Source: Ulota crispa (taxonomy: Eukaryota; Streptophyta; Bryopsida; Orthotrichales; Orthotrichaceae). Taken from it: a DNA stretch of 64,000 nucleotides. The DNA is taken from positions 5,999,966 to 6,063,965 of the forward strand of contig OY987252.1 of the NCBI GenBank assembly GCA_963920765.1. Reading direction: 5' to 3'. The notes under the pieces were generated by a model. It searched no databases and had not been told where the DNA came from. It saw only the letters and a list, made by a program, of their open reading frames with translations. The translations under genes were made by a program, and so were the position numbers. Positions 11,834 to 24,433 of the stretch are shown here, one piece after another. Numbering within the stretch: position 1 is the stretch's first letter; every line of letters starts with the position of its first letter.

Positions 11834-14800
11834 ATGGTGCCAAAGCAGCCACCACATTCGGTGAGCTCTTCTGCTCCTATGAGCACCATGAGTCCAACTC
11901 CTGGAGCTGCATCGAAGATGATCCCGACCCCTGGTAATGGTAGCACTACGACGCAGGCTCCAGGCAGTGTTGCCTCAATGATGCCCACACCTGGGACTAC
12001 GGGAAACTTGCTGCAGACGATACCTAATCCTGGTAGCAATAATGTAACGAGTGCTATGCCTCATGGTGCTGGAACTATGCTATCAACTCCAGGGACTTTG
12101 GGTAACATTGTCCCCAATCCTGGACATACAAACATGTTCAATATATCTGGCAGCAACCTTGTGGACACTGCAGGAGTTTCAGGTCCTAATTACTCTTTGG
12201 TTTCTCAACAAGCTATCGGTAGCGTGCGAATGGCTCAGAATGGACCTTCGAGCATGGGCATGCCAGTTGGTAGTCAGATGATTCCAACCCCGGGGTTGAA
12301 CAGTTCTCAAGGATTGGGAATGTCTCCCACAACCTCAGCTGGTCTTGGAATTCAGAACTCAAATGGGGTTGGGGCAGCGCAATTGCAGCAGCAACAGCAG
12401 CAGTTTGGAGTTGGGACTGGTAACCTTATGTATACTGGTATGAACGGGCACTTGGGTGGAAACCATGCAAGTGGTGTGCAACAACAACGTAAACCCGGAG
12501 TGGTGAATGGAGGGATAAATAACGGATTGGTGCTTAGTAACGGGCAGCACTTGATGAATGGCACAGCCAACTTGCACTCGCCACCTGCTTATTTGAATAC
12601 ATCTCAGTATTCTAGTTTGCAACTGCAGCAGCAGCAGCAACGCTTGTCTCAGCAGCATCAACATCAACATCAACAGCACCAGCTGCAACAGCAGCTGCCG
12701 CAGCAACATCAACGGCCACAAAGTTTGCGAATGCAGAGTATGCTTTCGAAGACACCTACTCATTATCGAATTTTTGTTCCAATTTATCTCCCTTCTTATA
12801 AATGTGAATTTGTACTTCTGCGCTCTGTCTTGGAACAGAAATGCAAAGTGTACGTGTCCCATGAAAGGGCGTGCTCTTGTCTTTTTCTTGTGCGGGTTTG
12901 GCTCTATCTAATCATCCCATTTACCCTGGTCCTATCTTCTTGTTACAATCAACTTTGTTAGGTGCTTGGGTGGGATTGCGGGTGCGGGCTTGGTTGGGGG
13001 CTTAACCGGACGGGTAATTGACCACTTGATTAAATTGGCTTACATATCCGGCGTGCTGTACCATTTGGTTTAGCAGCTTTGCCAAATCCATTGGTAGCTA
13101 TGGCAGGTGAAGGTTATGCAATGAATGCAGCTGATTTGGCTGGGGGAAGCTTTTCATGCGGGAGTCTTGCTTCCAACAACTTGACTATGGCATCAATTTC
13201 AAACACTACAGCTCCCAAGATGATTCCCGTACCAGGCTTACCTGCACAGGTAAATCTGCAGCAGCAGCAGCAGCAGCAGGTTAACTTGCAACAGCAGATT
13301 CAGCAACGTAGTAACTTAGCGCCGCTAAACAATGGCTTGGCACCTAGAAATCAGCAGCAGCAGCAGCAGCAACAGCAGCTGGGTCAGCTATCAAATAATC
13401 AAAACTTGTACCAATCTCAGGGTCAGCATTCTTCTGGATTGGGCGGCCAGAAGCAAGCTGGGGTACGTAAGCATAAGCCACTTTCTTCCTATATTTGAAT
13501 GTATTTTTCATTTCTCATGGCACTTGGTGTTTTGGCAGTTAGCTTTTATGTATAGTGTGGGGTTTTTCGTTAAGAGAATTTCAGGAATTTTTTTTGAGTG
13601 AATATCTGTCTAGACCTGTCTTTGTTCAACTTGTCGCCCAGCCTGATCAATTTCTGTACCAATCATTGCATCTCGTTTGCAGCAGACAGCTTCTGACTCG
13701 CAACAGTTCACACGCCATCAGCATAGCACGCAATCACAGGTCAGTTGTGAACTTTTTTAGCGGTTCTGTGGTGTGAGGTTTCCAGGGCCTTTGAACTGTG
13801 ATAGTATCTTCTTTTGAAACCACTTATGTAGAAATCGTTGTACCAGATGCCCCCCATTCAGCATCAGCCACAGCTGCAGCAGCAGATATGGCGGCAACAG
13901 CAACAGCAACAGCAGCAGGTTATTGATTTATTTGACTCTTGATTTTGTTTTTCATTTTGAAATTCTAAGTTTGTGATGAGCTAGATAAACTGGGGTGATT
14001 TCATGGTCCGATGTCCTGGCGTTTCCTCGTAGCGCTTGCCGTATGGTGTGTATGCATTATGTATGTGGTCATAGGTCCATGGAGGATCAGGAAAGGTGTT
14101 CGATGATATGAACCATGATATTGTACCCTTGAGTTGGTGAGTTTAATTGGTGATTCGCAAGACTTCTGTGAAATAGGATTACTCTGTTTGTCCTTTTAAA
14201 TGCTCTGCTTATTCTTACCAAGGTCCACATGCACAGAGGCAACAAGCAGCTGCACAGCACTCGGTCACTCGTCTTGCTAAGCCGGCTTTGCAGCAGCGAC
14301 AAGCCCTCAACGTGATGCATCAGAGGCAAGGACAAGGACAACAACTGCAAGGTTCACATCAGCAGCAGGAAGGCTTGCAGCAATCACAACCATCACCGCA
14401 ACTGCAATTGCAACCACAACCGCAACCACAACTTCATCTGCAATTATTATCGCAATCGCAGTTGCAACCACAATCCCAACAGCAGCAGTCTCAGCCACAA
14501 CCTCATCAGGAACAGTTGCATGGCGGTTCTGATGGAACTCAAACGCCTTTGCAATCACAGGTTGTGCAGCAACAACAAGCGCAGCAACGGCAAGTTAACC
14601 AGGCTAGTCAGCGAAGTGTTAGCCTAGGTGCTTCTCACTTGCAACCGCTCCTTCCTGGGCACCAACAAACTTATTCAACGCAAGTTCGTCAATCTGCTGG
14701 AAAAACTAGCTCTGCATTATCACCTTCCACAATAGCCATATCTGGGCAAGTTGGGAGTGCAGCCCATGGCACTCTGTTTGGTGCATCAAGCGAACCTGGT

Positions 14801-17800
14801 GGTCCGAGCGTGGATGCTCAGAGACAACAACAGTATTCTAAGCAGCAGAGATGGCTACTATTCTTACGTCATGCTAGTAAATGCACAGCTGCAGAAGGAC
14901 AGTGTCAGATTACACCTCATTGTCACATGGCAAGGCAGCTCTGGACTCATATAGCGTCATGCCGAGATCGTGACTGTACATTCAGTAGGTGCAATGCCTC
15001 TCGAACTTTGCTACATCATCATCAGCATTGTCGTGATGCTCGGTGTCCTGTTTGTGGACCTGTGCGTCAACAAGTTCTGAATCAGCAAAGGTTGCAAGCC
15101 AATTCTCTTATTCCACAGCAGGGAGGATTAGTGGGGGCTCCGTCTAATGCAACTACTCCAGGTCAGACAACCTCCAGTGTTTTATCTCCTAGTGGAGTCG
15201 AGTCATCGCCTTCTTGTGAACCGCCTGCTCTAGAAGATCTGGATGTCCAACAGCCACCTACAAAGCGTGTAAAAATAGAAGCCCCTAGTGGCAGTAATTT
15301 ATCTTTTCCATTACCCTCTGCTTATCCTTCGGGACCCAGTAAGTCGGGAGCGATCATAGCAACTCCCGCTCAATTAGTAGCACGTTCCCAAACGGTGATT
15401 TTACATTCTGAGCAAGCTGCAGTGAAGTTGGAGAATAAGGCTAGCTTGGGACCATCATCTGTCCAACTTGAGCAGCAGGTCCATGCAGATGTTTCCTTGC
15501 AAACGGTTCATACTGCTGCAGGAACTGCGCCACCTGGCCAAGCAAAGATTGCAGAATCTCGACATGAAGTGCTGAATGCGGCTATTAAGGCTGAGCCTGA
15601 CAGTGGCGATATCGCTGTTCCCACTTCTTTCATTTCGAAGGGTGATCCTGGTGGCATCGGAACTGCTACAGCAGCCATCGCCACTACAAATATTTCAATG
15701 AAGATCGGGAAACCTAAGAATTGTGGCACATCCCTGACAGAACTCTTCACACCTGATCAAATACGAGAACATATAACAGGCTTGCGTCAATGGGTTGGCC
15801 AGGTTAATTCCAACTTCCTGAGTTCTTCTGCCAAAGTCGTTATTCTAGAATGTCAGGAAGAGTTTTGTGTTTTCAATTTCATTTACTGCGTTTGGTCCAG
15901 GAATGTACTTTTCGTTTTTGACTTGATTTTGACCGTCACTCTGTATGGGGGATCCTAAATTGATATTATTGGTTACAAACAGAGCAAAGCCAAAGCTGAA
16001 AAGAATCAGGCTATGGAACATCAAATGAGTGAGAACGCGTGTCGTTTATGTGCTGTGGAGAAATTAACGTTTGAGCCTCCTCCAATTTACTGCACAGCAT
16101 GTGGGGCTCGCATCAAACGCAATGCTTCATATTACACCACAGGTTCAGGAGACACTAGACACTACTTTTGTGTACCTTGTTACAATGAAGTGCGATCAGA
16201 GAATGTAGAAATGGAGGGTATGGTTTATCCAAAATCGAAATTGGAGAGGAAGAAGAATGATGAAGAAACAGAGGAGGCGGTACTTATATTCCACCCTTGA
16301 GTTTTTTTGTGTTCCATCTTGCACTGTGTCATTGTAGAGTAGCTGTCGTCCTACAATTTTGGGAGAGCTTATGAGTTCGTTTTTCATCTATGATGTCCTT
16401 ACAGGATTTTGCTTTTTGCTGATAGTTCTTTAATGTTGGTTGTTGCAGTGGGTACAATGCGATAAGTGCAATTTGTGGCAACATCAAGTTTGTGCTTTGT
16501 TTAATGGTCGGCGAAATGAAGGAGATAGTGAATATATTTGTCCAGAATGTTGTTGCATTGAGATGGAAAGGGATGAACGTCAATCGCTACCTTCTTCTGC
16601 AGTTTTGGGTGCTAAGGATTTACCAAAAACTTTCCTGAGCGATCACTTAGAGCAACGATTGACACGTAAACTTAAACAGGAGCGTGCTGAGCGGGCGAAT
16701 GCGCAAGGGAAGAACATGGATGAGGTTTTACATGTGCTCTACTATCTGTGATATTTCAGGATCAGCTATTTGGAACTTTTGTACCCAATTCATATGCTTC
16801 GCCGTACTTTGCAGTAAGCTCTATAAAATTTGTGAATATATGTTCTCTCTTTGTTCTCCTTCTTGGTACGCCTCAATGGTAACAAGCTGCATGATGCTAT
16901 GAAATAGGTTCCTGGTGCAGAGGCTTTAGTTGTTAGAGTCGTATCATCTGTGGACAAAAAGCTGGAAGTCAAGCAGCGTTTCCTAGAAATTTTTCAAGAG
17001 GAAGACTACCCAACTGAGTATCCATATAGGTCAAAGGTGCGTTGTTCTTGAATTGCACGCTCAACGTATATCGCAAATTTTCCTGGAGCATAATGAAGAT
17101 GGCCTGGTAACTATTTCTGGATCTTTTTTGTCTACCAATGCTAGCCCGGAATGTGTGTTTACAGGTGGTACTGCTCTTTCAAAGAATAGAGGGAGTAGAG
17201 GTTTGCCTTTTTGGTATGTATGTGCAAGAGTTTGGGGTCGAAAGCTCTCTTCCAAATCAACGGAGGGTCTACCTTTCTTATCTGGATTCTGTCAAGTACT
17301 TTCGCCCAGATGTCCGAACCGCCAACGGAGAGGCATTGCGGACTTTTGTTTACCATGAAATTTTGGTGAGAATTCTCCGGTTTGCTTGATATCTTGCCAG
17401 CAGTTCCGTGTAACAAGGTCTTTGTAGTTCTTTATGCTCTGAACTCTTGATTTTCTTCTAGACGTTTTGTTTTGTATTGAGCTCAGGTTCAATTTATAGT
17501 AGTGCCATTTCTCATAGTATTTGTTGTAAGGTAGGACTTTTATATTTTGCAGGCGACGGTTTGTACTTAGGATGAAAATTGTATTTTCTTTGAAGTTTAG
17601 TAGTATTGCTGTTATTCTTGTGCACACCCGTAGATGCTGATCACCTTAACTTAGTTGCAATTGGTTTCATGCAGATTGGTTATTTAGATTACTGTCGGAA
17701 GAGGGGTTTCAGTAGTTGTTATATTTGGGCCTGTCCTCCTCTGAAAGGAGAGGATTATATTTTATACTGTCACCCAGAAATTCAAAAAACACCAAAATCT

Positions 17801-20719
17801 GATAAGCTTCGAGATTGGTACTTAACGATGCTGCGGAAAGCAAGCAACGATGGCATTGTTGTTGAGATTACTAATCTGTATGACCACTTTTTTGCTTCAA
17901 CCGGCGAGTGCAAAGCAAAGGTAGTGTTTACCTTCAACTGACATGTCGCTTTGAGCAATTTAAGTCGATGTACTTGTTGCATGAGACATGCTTACATTTA
18001 TTACATTCTGAAATTGTTTTCTTGTGTGTTTATCGTCACTGGTTCTGGACTGTTTAGTATGGAGGTTAGCTGGACATAATTGTCTTCAAAATTTTTGTGC
18101 AGAGCGTTATGGCATTTCTGGCTAGATGTGCAAGGCGCATTATTTTGGACAGTAATGATCAATTTACTTATGTTGAGTTTACGTCTCATGGTCTTTCAGG
18201 TGACAGCAGCTCGCCTCCCGTATTTTGATGGTGACTACTGGCCTGGCGCGGCGGAGGACATGATAGTGCAATTGCAGCTGGAGGAAGAGGACGTGCGTAA
18301 GAATGCCTTGAGGAAAGGGAAAACCAAAAAGCAACCAACGAAACGATTTTCAAAAGGATTTGCTCAAGTCGAGCTGGCTAGTAATGCCAGTAAAGATACC
18401 CTACTTATGCAGAAGGTCTAAATTGATTGCTATCAATACCTCTGCAGTATTGTTTTGTTCTTGCTGACGAAAGAAGTTTGTTGAATACTGACGACGTAGG
18501 TAAAACTTGCATTTGGTGGCCAGATGGAAAAACAGTGTTCTTTGCTGTCTATAATTTTTTCATCTGCAGCCTCTGATATGCAATTTTTATGTTCAATACA
18601 GTTGGGAGAGTCAATCTTCCCCATGAAAGAAGATTTTATTATGGTGCATATGCAACACGCTTGCACTCACTGCCGCCTGTTTATCGCAAGTGGCCATCGC
18701 TGGGTTTGCAAGCAGTGTAAAACCTTTCAGCTCTGTGACAAGTAAGTTTTCAACCATATTTCTTGAGTTAATTTTTCTCCTATTGTAATTTTGAACTCAC
18801 AAAGCTTACTTGTTATAGGTCATTTTCTGTCTTGATAATCTTTATCTTTTTTTCAGATATTATCATGGACAAGGTTGCATTAATCTTAACTCCGCAACCT
18901 TGGACCTTTCTAATATGGTTCATTCAACTTAATGCATTTGCAATCTCCAGATGTTATGATGCAGAACAGAAGCTTGACGAAAAGGACAAACACCCCATTA
19001 ATATCAAAGAATCGCACATACTTCAACCTGTAAGCTGTCCTCTAGCACTAGCCAGGGATGGATTTCTCTTTCCTGCATTCATGTGACGTAATAAGGGCTG
19101 GGCGATGCTTATTAGAATATCATCGACAAACTCTTTGGAATGAAGTTGACTGTAAAAATGGTCAATTTTCTCTTCTATATACGACCGTTATCGGGACTCG
19201 CGACGTCATTGAGCTTATTTAAGTCATTCTGGGGTGGTTGTGTGATCAGGTTGAGGTGAATGACGTTCCAAGTCACACCAAAGATAACGATGAAAGTATG
19301 GAAAGTGAGTTCTTCGATACTCGACAAGCATTTCTGAGTTTGTGCCAAGGAAATCACTATCAATATGATACTTTGCGACGAGCAAAGCATTCCTCCATGA
19401 TGGTGCTGTATCACTTGCACAACCCAACTGCCCCTGCCTTTGTGGTGAGCTGTAATGTTTGTCACCTGGATATTGAGACTGGAAATGGCTGGCGATGTGA
19501 AACTTGTGCTGACTTTGACCTTTGCAATAAGTGCAAAGACACAGCGAATCATCCACATAAACTTTCTCCATTTCATGATCGAACTGCCCAAAACAAAGAA
19601 GCTCGTCAACAGCGGGTCCTTCAGGTCTATTTCGATTTGCCGCATCTTTGTGTTTTAATTTATCGGTTGTCGTTTCCTTTTATTCTTGATATTGACTGCG
19701 GTCATAAGTGAATTTGAGGTTCTCAAATTAGCACTCCTGGTGAGAATGATGAGCTTTCTTGAAATGCGTGTTAGGATAATGGATGATTTGCATTTAATTT
19801 TGAGCTTGTGTAGGTTTGAAGTAGACATGCTAGTAGTATGGTGCAGACAATTTATGTTCAGGAGAAGATATACAGTGAATGGGTAGTTTAAGTATGAGAG
19901 GTGTTTTAGCACTGCATCGATTCCTTGGTTGAAGGTTGATTACTTTTTTGCCTGTAGTAAGTCGGGAACTGGTGCATATGTATAATACGACTTATGGTGT
20001 TGCAAGCCGCTCATACATCCGTTGGAGTACTATTGTCTGCATTTCTAGGGTGTCGGAATCTCTTATGGCTGCGGCACTTCAGTTTCTAGGTGTCATGAAT
20101 AATGATCCTAGTTGGAATAACATCTGTCTGGTCATTGGTGCTGTGACTTGTTGACTGCAGTTGCGGAAGATGCTTGAGCTGCTAGTACATGCATCACAGT
20201 GTGGTTTAGGCACCTGCCAGTATCCAAAATGTCGGAGCGTGAAAGGTCTATTCCGACATGGCATGAACTGCAGAATTAGAGCTTCGGGAGGTTGTAATAT
20301 GTGCAAAAGAATGTGGTACCTGTTGCAGCTTCATGCAAGAGCTTGCAAGGAGTCTGAGTGCAGGGTTCCCCGTTGCAAGTACGTTACAACCCTTGTTCAG
20401 CTTGATGATGGGATTGTGAGGAGAAAAGGGGCTCCTTAAGATTGCTGGTCATGTTTATGACTAGTATACAGTATTTTCATATGTTGTTAGTTCAACATGT
20501 GTTGTTATGTAAGGACCTTAGGCCATCAACATCCGTCAGTGGTTGATTGGAAGGGTCGCTGATGTTGATGTCTGTACTTATAATCCCTGTGTGGAGTGCA
20601 TCAGGGATTTGAAAGAGCATTTGCGACGTCTAAACCAACAGATGGAGTCACGACGTAGGGTTGCTGTGAAGGAAATGATGCGGCAAAGAGCAATTGAAGC
20701 TGCAGGCAGTAATAGCTAG
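10048..20719 (+). CDS. HAC: p300/CBP-type histone acetyltransferase, plant HAC family
   Basis: The gene encodes a nuclear coactivator that transfers acetyl groups from acetyl-CoA to histone lysines. Coding exons: 10048-10202, 11388-11499, 11777-12737, 13074-13462, 13683-13739, 13847-13918, 14237-15802, 15983-16279, 16449-16724, 16908-17036, 17165-17365, 17675-17920, 18200-18415, 18602-18741, 18951-19029, 19250-19624, 20161-20378, 20605-20719. They sum to 5,604 bases (1,867 residues plus TAG) with GT-AG introns and consistent phases. Domain order is KIX-like N-terminus, PTPG and glutamine-rich region, TAZ1, PHD, HAT, ZZ, ZZ, TAZ2, as in Arabidopsis HAC1 (about 1,700 residues). The ATG at 10,048 was chosen because the text after it ([14 protein letters not shown]) aligns with the HAC1 N-terminus. 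The least certain joins are 12737/13074 and 13462/13683. The first intron is 1,185 bp and the rest about 100-540 bp. The reading frame appears undamaged. Confidence 0.93.
11834..14800 (+). other. HAC low-complexity PTPG and polyglutamine region
   Basis: Exon 3 encodes at least seven spaced copies of a P-x-PG type motif (SPTPG, IPTPG, MPTPG, IPNPG, LSTPG, VPNPG, IPTPG). Plant HAC proteins share this motif, but its function is not known to me. Exons 3, 4, 6 and 7 add CAG/CAA-coded glutamine runs, including eight or nine consecutive Gln near 13,352-13,380 and a [11 protein letters not shown] stretch near 14,410. The region is likely disordered and serves in coactivator contacts. CAG runs make it prone to length change. 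Confidence 0.8.
14849..15085 (+). other. HAC TAZ1 zinc-finger domain (about residues 787-865)
   Basis: [12 protein letters not shown] begins a TAZ finger with the expected Cys/His ligands, followed by [21 protein letters not shown] and ARCPVCGPV. In p300/CBP relatives TAZ1 binds activation domains of transcription factors. It lies in the large exon 7 (14,237-15,802), which continues to a GQ codon immediately before the PHD-HAT exons. A GKPKN[14 protein letters not shown] stretch near 15,708-15,765 matches the conserved HAC segment just before the PHD domain. Confidence 0.9.
15983..18415 (+). other. HAC PHD and KAT11 acetyltransferase domains (about residues 1105-1559)
   Basis: Exons 8-9 encode the CBP-type PHD finger ([18 protein letters not shown], then [15 protein letters not shown]). 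The Glu-Glu-Trp-Trp of HAC1 reads Glu-Glu-Ala-Trp here, exactly at the exon 8/9 junction. Exons 9-13 encode the HAT core. From family knowledge, Asp1379 in SYLDSVKYF, Trp1423 in CYIWACPP and Tyr1454 in LRDWYLTML correspond to p300 Asp1399, Trp1436 and Tyr1467, which bind acetyl-CoA or act in catalysis. All three are present, so the enzyme should be active. The domain ends in [17 protein letters not shown] as in HAC1. Confidence 0.92.
18602..20719 (+). other. HAC ZZ-ZZ-TAZ2 C-terminal module (residues 1560-1867)
   Basis: The first ZZ finger ([16 protein letters not shown] and CDKCYDAEQ) is split by an intron within its Lys codon (18,741/18,951). The second ZZ ([28 protein letters not shown]) lies in exon 16 near residues 1700-1740. 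TAZ2 occupies exon 17 ([46 protein letters not shown]). The last exon encodes the basic tail [18 protein letters not shown]. The final join (20,378/20,605) restores a Lys codon and was needed to reach the conserved tail. In this family these modules bind protein partners. Confidence 0.9.
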
Positions 20720-21410
20720 AGTGTGGCGCACACTGCCCATATTCCAAAGAATACACTCAGGCAGCAATCAACATGCAGACAATTTGAGGTGACTACAGCT
20801 GCGGCAGCACATTGTATTTCCAACTGTGTGGTGTGCCTCGTCTTCGACGCTCCAACTCACTGATCTGCACGTGGACAGGAAGATTGGATTCACGAGAGCC
20901 TCTTTCTATCGACATTGAATTCATGCAGTAGTCTTAACTCGCTTATAAATTCTCTTTACGCATTATTTACTGTCGATTTCACTGATTGTTTGGTTTTAAT
21001 TGATTTTCTTTTTATCGGTAATGTCGTATTTCTCTTCTTCGGTACAATGAATGTATATATTAGCAACTTTGATCGTTTTAATTCTATAAGTATTGTTGAT
21101 ATTCTGTTACATTACAACGTGGTCTCGTTATTCACTGACTGTTTATTATTGATTATAACAATGTAACCTGAACAAAGTATGCTTAATAATCAGTTTTATT
21201 TAATTAAATATCTTGCAAGTCATGAAATTTTGCCTATATGTGGTTCTTATTCCTGCTATCTATTGCAGGACTATATATTATATAAACTAAGGAAAATTTA
21301 CATTATTTGAACCCAGTAAAAAATTAATATTAAGACAGGAACGCTGGGAAATTGGAAAAATAAGCGTAACTTACATAGTGGATTTGTTTCAAACTATCTT
21401 TTCAAAATTT
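20720..21410 (+). other. HAC 3' region
   Basis: Immediately after the stop codon comes a stretch of intermediate composition that turns AT-rich after about 20,920. The 3' untranslated region and poly(A) site should lie here. No single convincing polyadenylation signal could be chosen. Confidence 0.4.
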
Positions 21411-22016
21411 AGGCATAGAATAATTTAGGGAAGATTTCATAGATACCCTAGACGTTTGCCAAACCCTCGGTTTTTGAGAAGCTGAGTGAATTGGCAATAT
21501 ACCAATCATTTTTTTGTGATTTCTTGTGCAATGAGAAAGTCTTTTATTTGAGATCCAAATAAAGAAAAGTTAAGAGATAAGCATCTTAAATTCTGGAAAA
21601 AAATTCAAGAGCTTTTAAGTTATAGTTTGCGAGATAATTAGGCATAAAGTTCAAGAAAATATTTTTTTCTCAAAATTGCCTAAGTATTGTTTACAAAGTT
21701 TGACTCTTAATTTGAGAGCGGAAGTTTTTTTTGACAATTGTATACCATATATTATTTACATACATGCTAAACTTCAAAAGGTGATGAGAGTTCAAACGCA
21801 AGATTCTTTAGAGATGCCCAAATTGCCTACGCGGTTTGGGCAACATAACTTTTGAATTTGGCATCCGATTGGGGAAAATTTACATTTCCACTTGAGGGCT
21901 ACATATTTACACTTTGTGTGACAATTTTGAGAACCTCCAATGAAAATGAACTTTGTATGACCCTACCCAAGTTCTCAAATGCCTCTTGGATAAACACTTG
22001 GTCTTTTAGGGGTTAA
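21411..22016. repeat. Fragment of a 24.4-kb-type repeat next to a TTAA-bounded element end
   Basis: From 21,413, GCATAGAATAATTTAGGGAA and the following 30 bases nearly match 24,434 onward, so this is a second, partial copy of that repeat. The stretch closes at 22,016 with ACTTGGTCTTTTAGGGGTTAA. This ending resembles the outer ends of the elements at 32,815, 36,485 and 37,440 and marks a further diverged member of that family. Its left end was not found. Confidence 0.45.
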
Positions 22017-22194
22017 TAAATTTGAAGAATTTGAAATTTGGGCTTGGCCTTTGGAGGTTTCACACTAAGGTCAAGCAAAGGTTTCAAAACAAAGTTTAGC
22101 CACTCAATTCCATGGACTTTTGACTTGAAAGAGGCCCTAAGTTAAGTTATCTTGGGTCTTCAATCTACCAACCAACATGTCAATCATTGCACTT

Positions 22195-22509
22195 AGGTAG
22201 GAACACCCATAAGCATTAGTGTCCCTATAATTGTCACCTCTAAAATCTTGAAAAGTTTGTAGAAATAAATTGATGTAATTACAATGATGTACAACATGTC
22301 AACATGAAACCTTATTGTTGGTTATGAGTACAATGGCAGTTTGCTCTTTAAAAATTCACAACTTATTTTTATAGTATCCAATTAATACATTCAAATGTGC
22401 AAACTCATTATTTCTCTGTTGCTAACAGGATCCTATAATTTGCTAGATGTATATTAATAGTTATCATGTTCAAAACCATTATACTAACACTTATGGGTGT
22501 TCCTACCTT
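22195..22509. mobile_element. MITE copy A (about 315 bp)
   Basis: Terminal inverted repeats AGGTAGGAACACCCATAAG (left) and CTTATGGGTGTTCCTACCT (right) bound a 315-bp AT-rich element with no coding capacity. Its interior (for example ATGGCAGTTTGCTCTTTAAA) is shared with copies at 46,227-46,536 and 46,685-47,000. The other two copies are flanked by TA on both sides, as in Stowaway-like MITEs mobilised by Tc1/mariner transposases. Here the flanks are TT and TG, presumably mutated. Confidence 0.8.
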
Positions 22510-22839
22510 GTAGGATGCTTGTATTTATAAATATATTATGATTCCATTTAAGTGGTTTAGAAACCTTCTTGACTACAACCATACATGTACTGTACGTTTT
22601 ATTTTTTGGTACCATTGCATGTAACTTTGTACAACATCCTTTACTTGCACAAACAAAGCATTAAGAGTCATTTTAGTGAACTCTTACAAACTCAAAATTC
22701 ACCAAATCTAAAACAAGAAGTTGCATTTAGAAGCTTTAATTTTTTTACAAAGGTTATTAATATTTATACAACTAAAATTTAAAATCAGTACATAATTTTT
22801 CTTTTGTTTGGACATTGTTTAAATTTAGGATTAACACCT

Positions 22840-23520
22840 CAGTCACTTTGCTCATCTAACTAGGCATGATAGTAATAAGGGCTTGCAGAATTTCTAAAAG
22901 TATCTCTTCCCATACTCTATGAAAAATTTCTACCAACTCTTCTTTATTGTGTGGCCAAAATGCACTCTAAACTCTATTTTTACTATCTTTCATAAAATTT
23001 ATGTTGAGTTCAAGTTTGGAAACTTGGCTAACTAATGGCAATTTCCTCATGCCATGACTTTCTCTCCACAATTTTGGTAACAAGCTAAGGTGAACTAGAG
23101 TATAAATTTTCACAAGTAAAATATCTTGTGGATAATTGTGAAAGAAATAAAACCCACACAAAGTCAAGTTGTAATAAGATCAACATAATCACTTGCACTC
23201 CTACTTTGTGGAGGCATGATTACTAAAAGAGACTTATCAAAGCTACTAAAGACACCTCAAATCTTTTACTAAAGTACAGCGTCACTTAAAAATAGGTGCC
23301 AAACATTTGGATCAATATTTTTCATATGATTTTTGCCATGAATTTCTTCCAATTTAAAAGGATGACTCATCCATCCAAACGATTTTTTTCCAACCTTCCC
23401 TAGTCCAATCTCTACACTTGTTGGCAAATGCTAACGTTTGTGCTTTTCAATAAAAAATGTTTTTTTTGTTGCAAAAAATACTCTTTAACCGAGGGCTTTT
23501 GAAGCATTTTTTACATTACA
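22840..23520 (-). pseudogene. Tc1-like transposase remnant, copy A
   Basis: On the - strand, fragments match a Tc1-like (DDE) transposase in order: KCFKSPRLKSIF near 23,455-23,510; RDWTREGWKKIVWMDESSF near 23,350-23,410, containing the first catalytic Asp; LPLVSQVSKLELN at about 23,000-23,045, equivalent to the LPWPAQSPDLNPIE block; then NRV and a VWEEILLEIL-like C-terminal helix near 22,890-22,930. Stops and frame changes separate the fragments, and the Pro-Asp-Leu-Asn-Pro core has decayed, so it is dead. The N-terminal helix-turn-helix part may extend to about 24,200 but is not recognisable. Tc1-like enzymes cut and paste at TA sites. Confidence 0.6.
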
Positions 23521-24433
23521 ACAATTGACATGTGCAACATTTGCCATCTGATTAATAATTTCCATGAGCAATAAGCAATGATCATCATTACGTAAGTGCT
23601 CCAATGGTTTCATGATGCAATTTGTAAGTTCTTGAGGCTACCGTGTGACTTTGGTGAAACTACAGTTATCTCTTCTAAAATCTTGTGGAATATTGTAAAC
23701 GGTTAAAAGTGACATTTTTAATTCTTTTGTTGCATGCACAACTTTCATTTCAATTTATACATGTAGCCACTAATCCTTATTAAACATTTGTCAATGCTTC
23801 ACTCTTCATGTTTTTCAACAAGTAATATTGCTCAACCTACCCATAACATCTAATAAATTTGTTTTAACAAAAACCATGCACTTTGTTTTTCAATGAAGTC
23901 ACAAATCCACCTACAATTGTGTCACATATTCTCTTTATAACTCGCAATGTTGTCACAAAACAAAATCACAAACAAATTTTTTAAAAAACTAATGACCTAA
24001 AACACATTTGTGCAGCAATGAGGACCAACACAAGCTTGTGCATGAAAAATTTGTTGACACACTTCAAAAAGGGCAACAAAAAATTATGATTTTGCATGGG
24101 TTTTTGGATTTCTTGAATAAATATTTAGGTGGAAGTTTTTTTACAACGCCACTCTCAATCCAACAAGGAAGTGGCAATTGCATTGCAAATGAGCACAAAT
24201 GAAGCTTCTGGAAATTAATCAAAATTAATCAAGGTCAGTATTGCTAGGAACCTAAACATTATAGTAAATTGAAAACTACATAATTTTACTTCCAAACACT
24301 GTACTGTACAAGCTATGCTTTAAGCAAGTATTACAATTTGGAAATATATGCATGCTTTTAGAAAAACCTAGAAAATCTTTGCAACATTATAACCAACTTT
24401 CCTAGTCCATTGTATCCTAGTGGCAAAATTTAT
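23521..24433. other. AT-rich spacer, no gene seen
   Basis: It may include the decayed 5' part of the neighbouring Tc1-like element. The open frame at 24,008-24,202 on the + strand has no family features. Confidence 0.4.

Noticed and set aside
12352-12862. Long open frames on the - strand opposite HAC exon 3
   Set aside because: They are the reverse of CAG/CAA glutamine codons and give Leu/Cys runs. The + strand frame is clearly the real gene.
12738-12961. Continuation of the exon 3 open frame to 12,961
   Set aside because: The text loses all HAC resemblance after the GTATGC donor at 12,738, and the next exon resumes the family sequence in phase.
14307-14558. - strand open frame opposite HAC exon 7
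   Set aside because: Val/Ala-rich shadow of the glutamine-rich coding strand.
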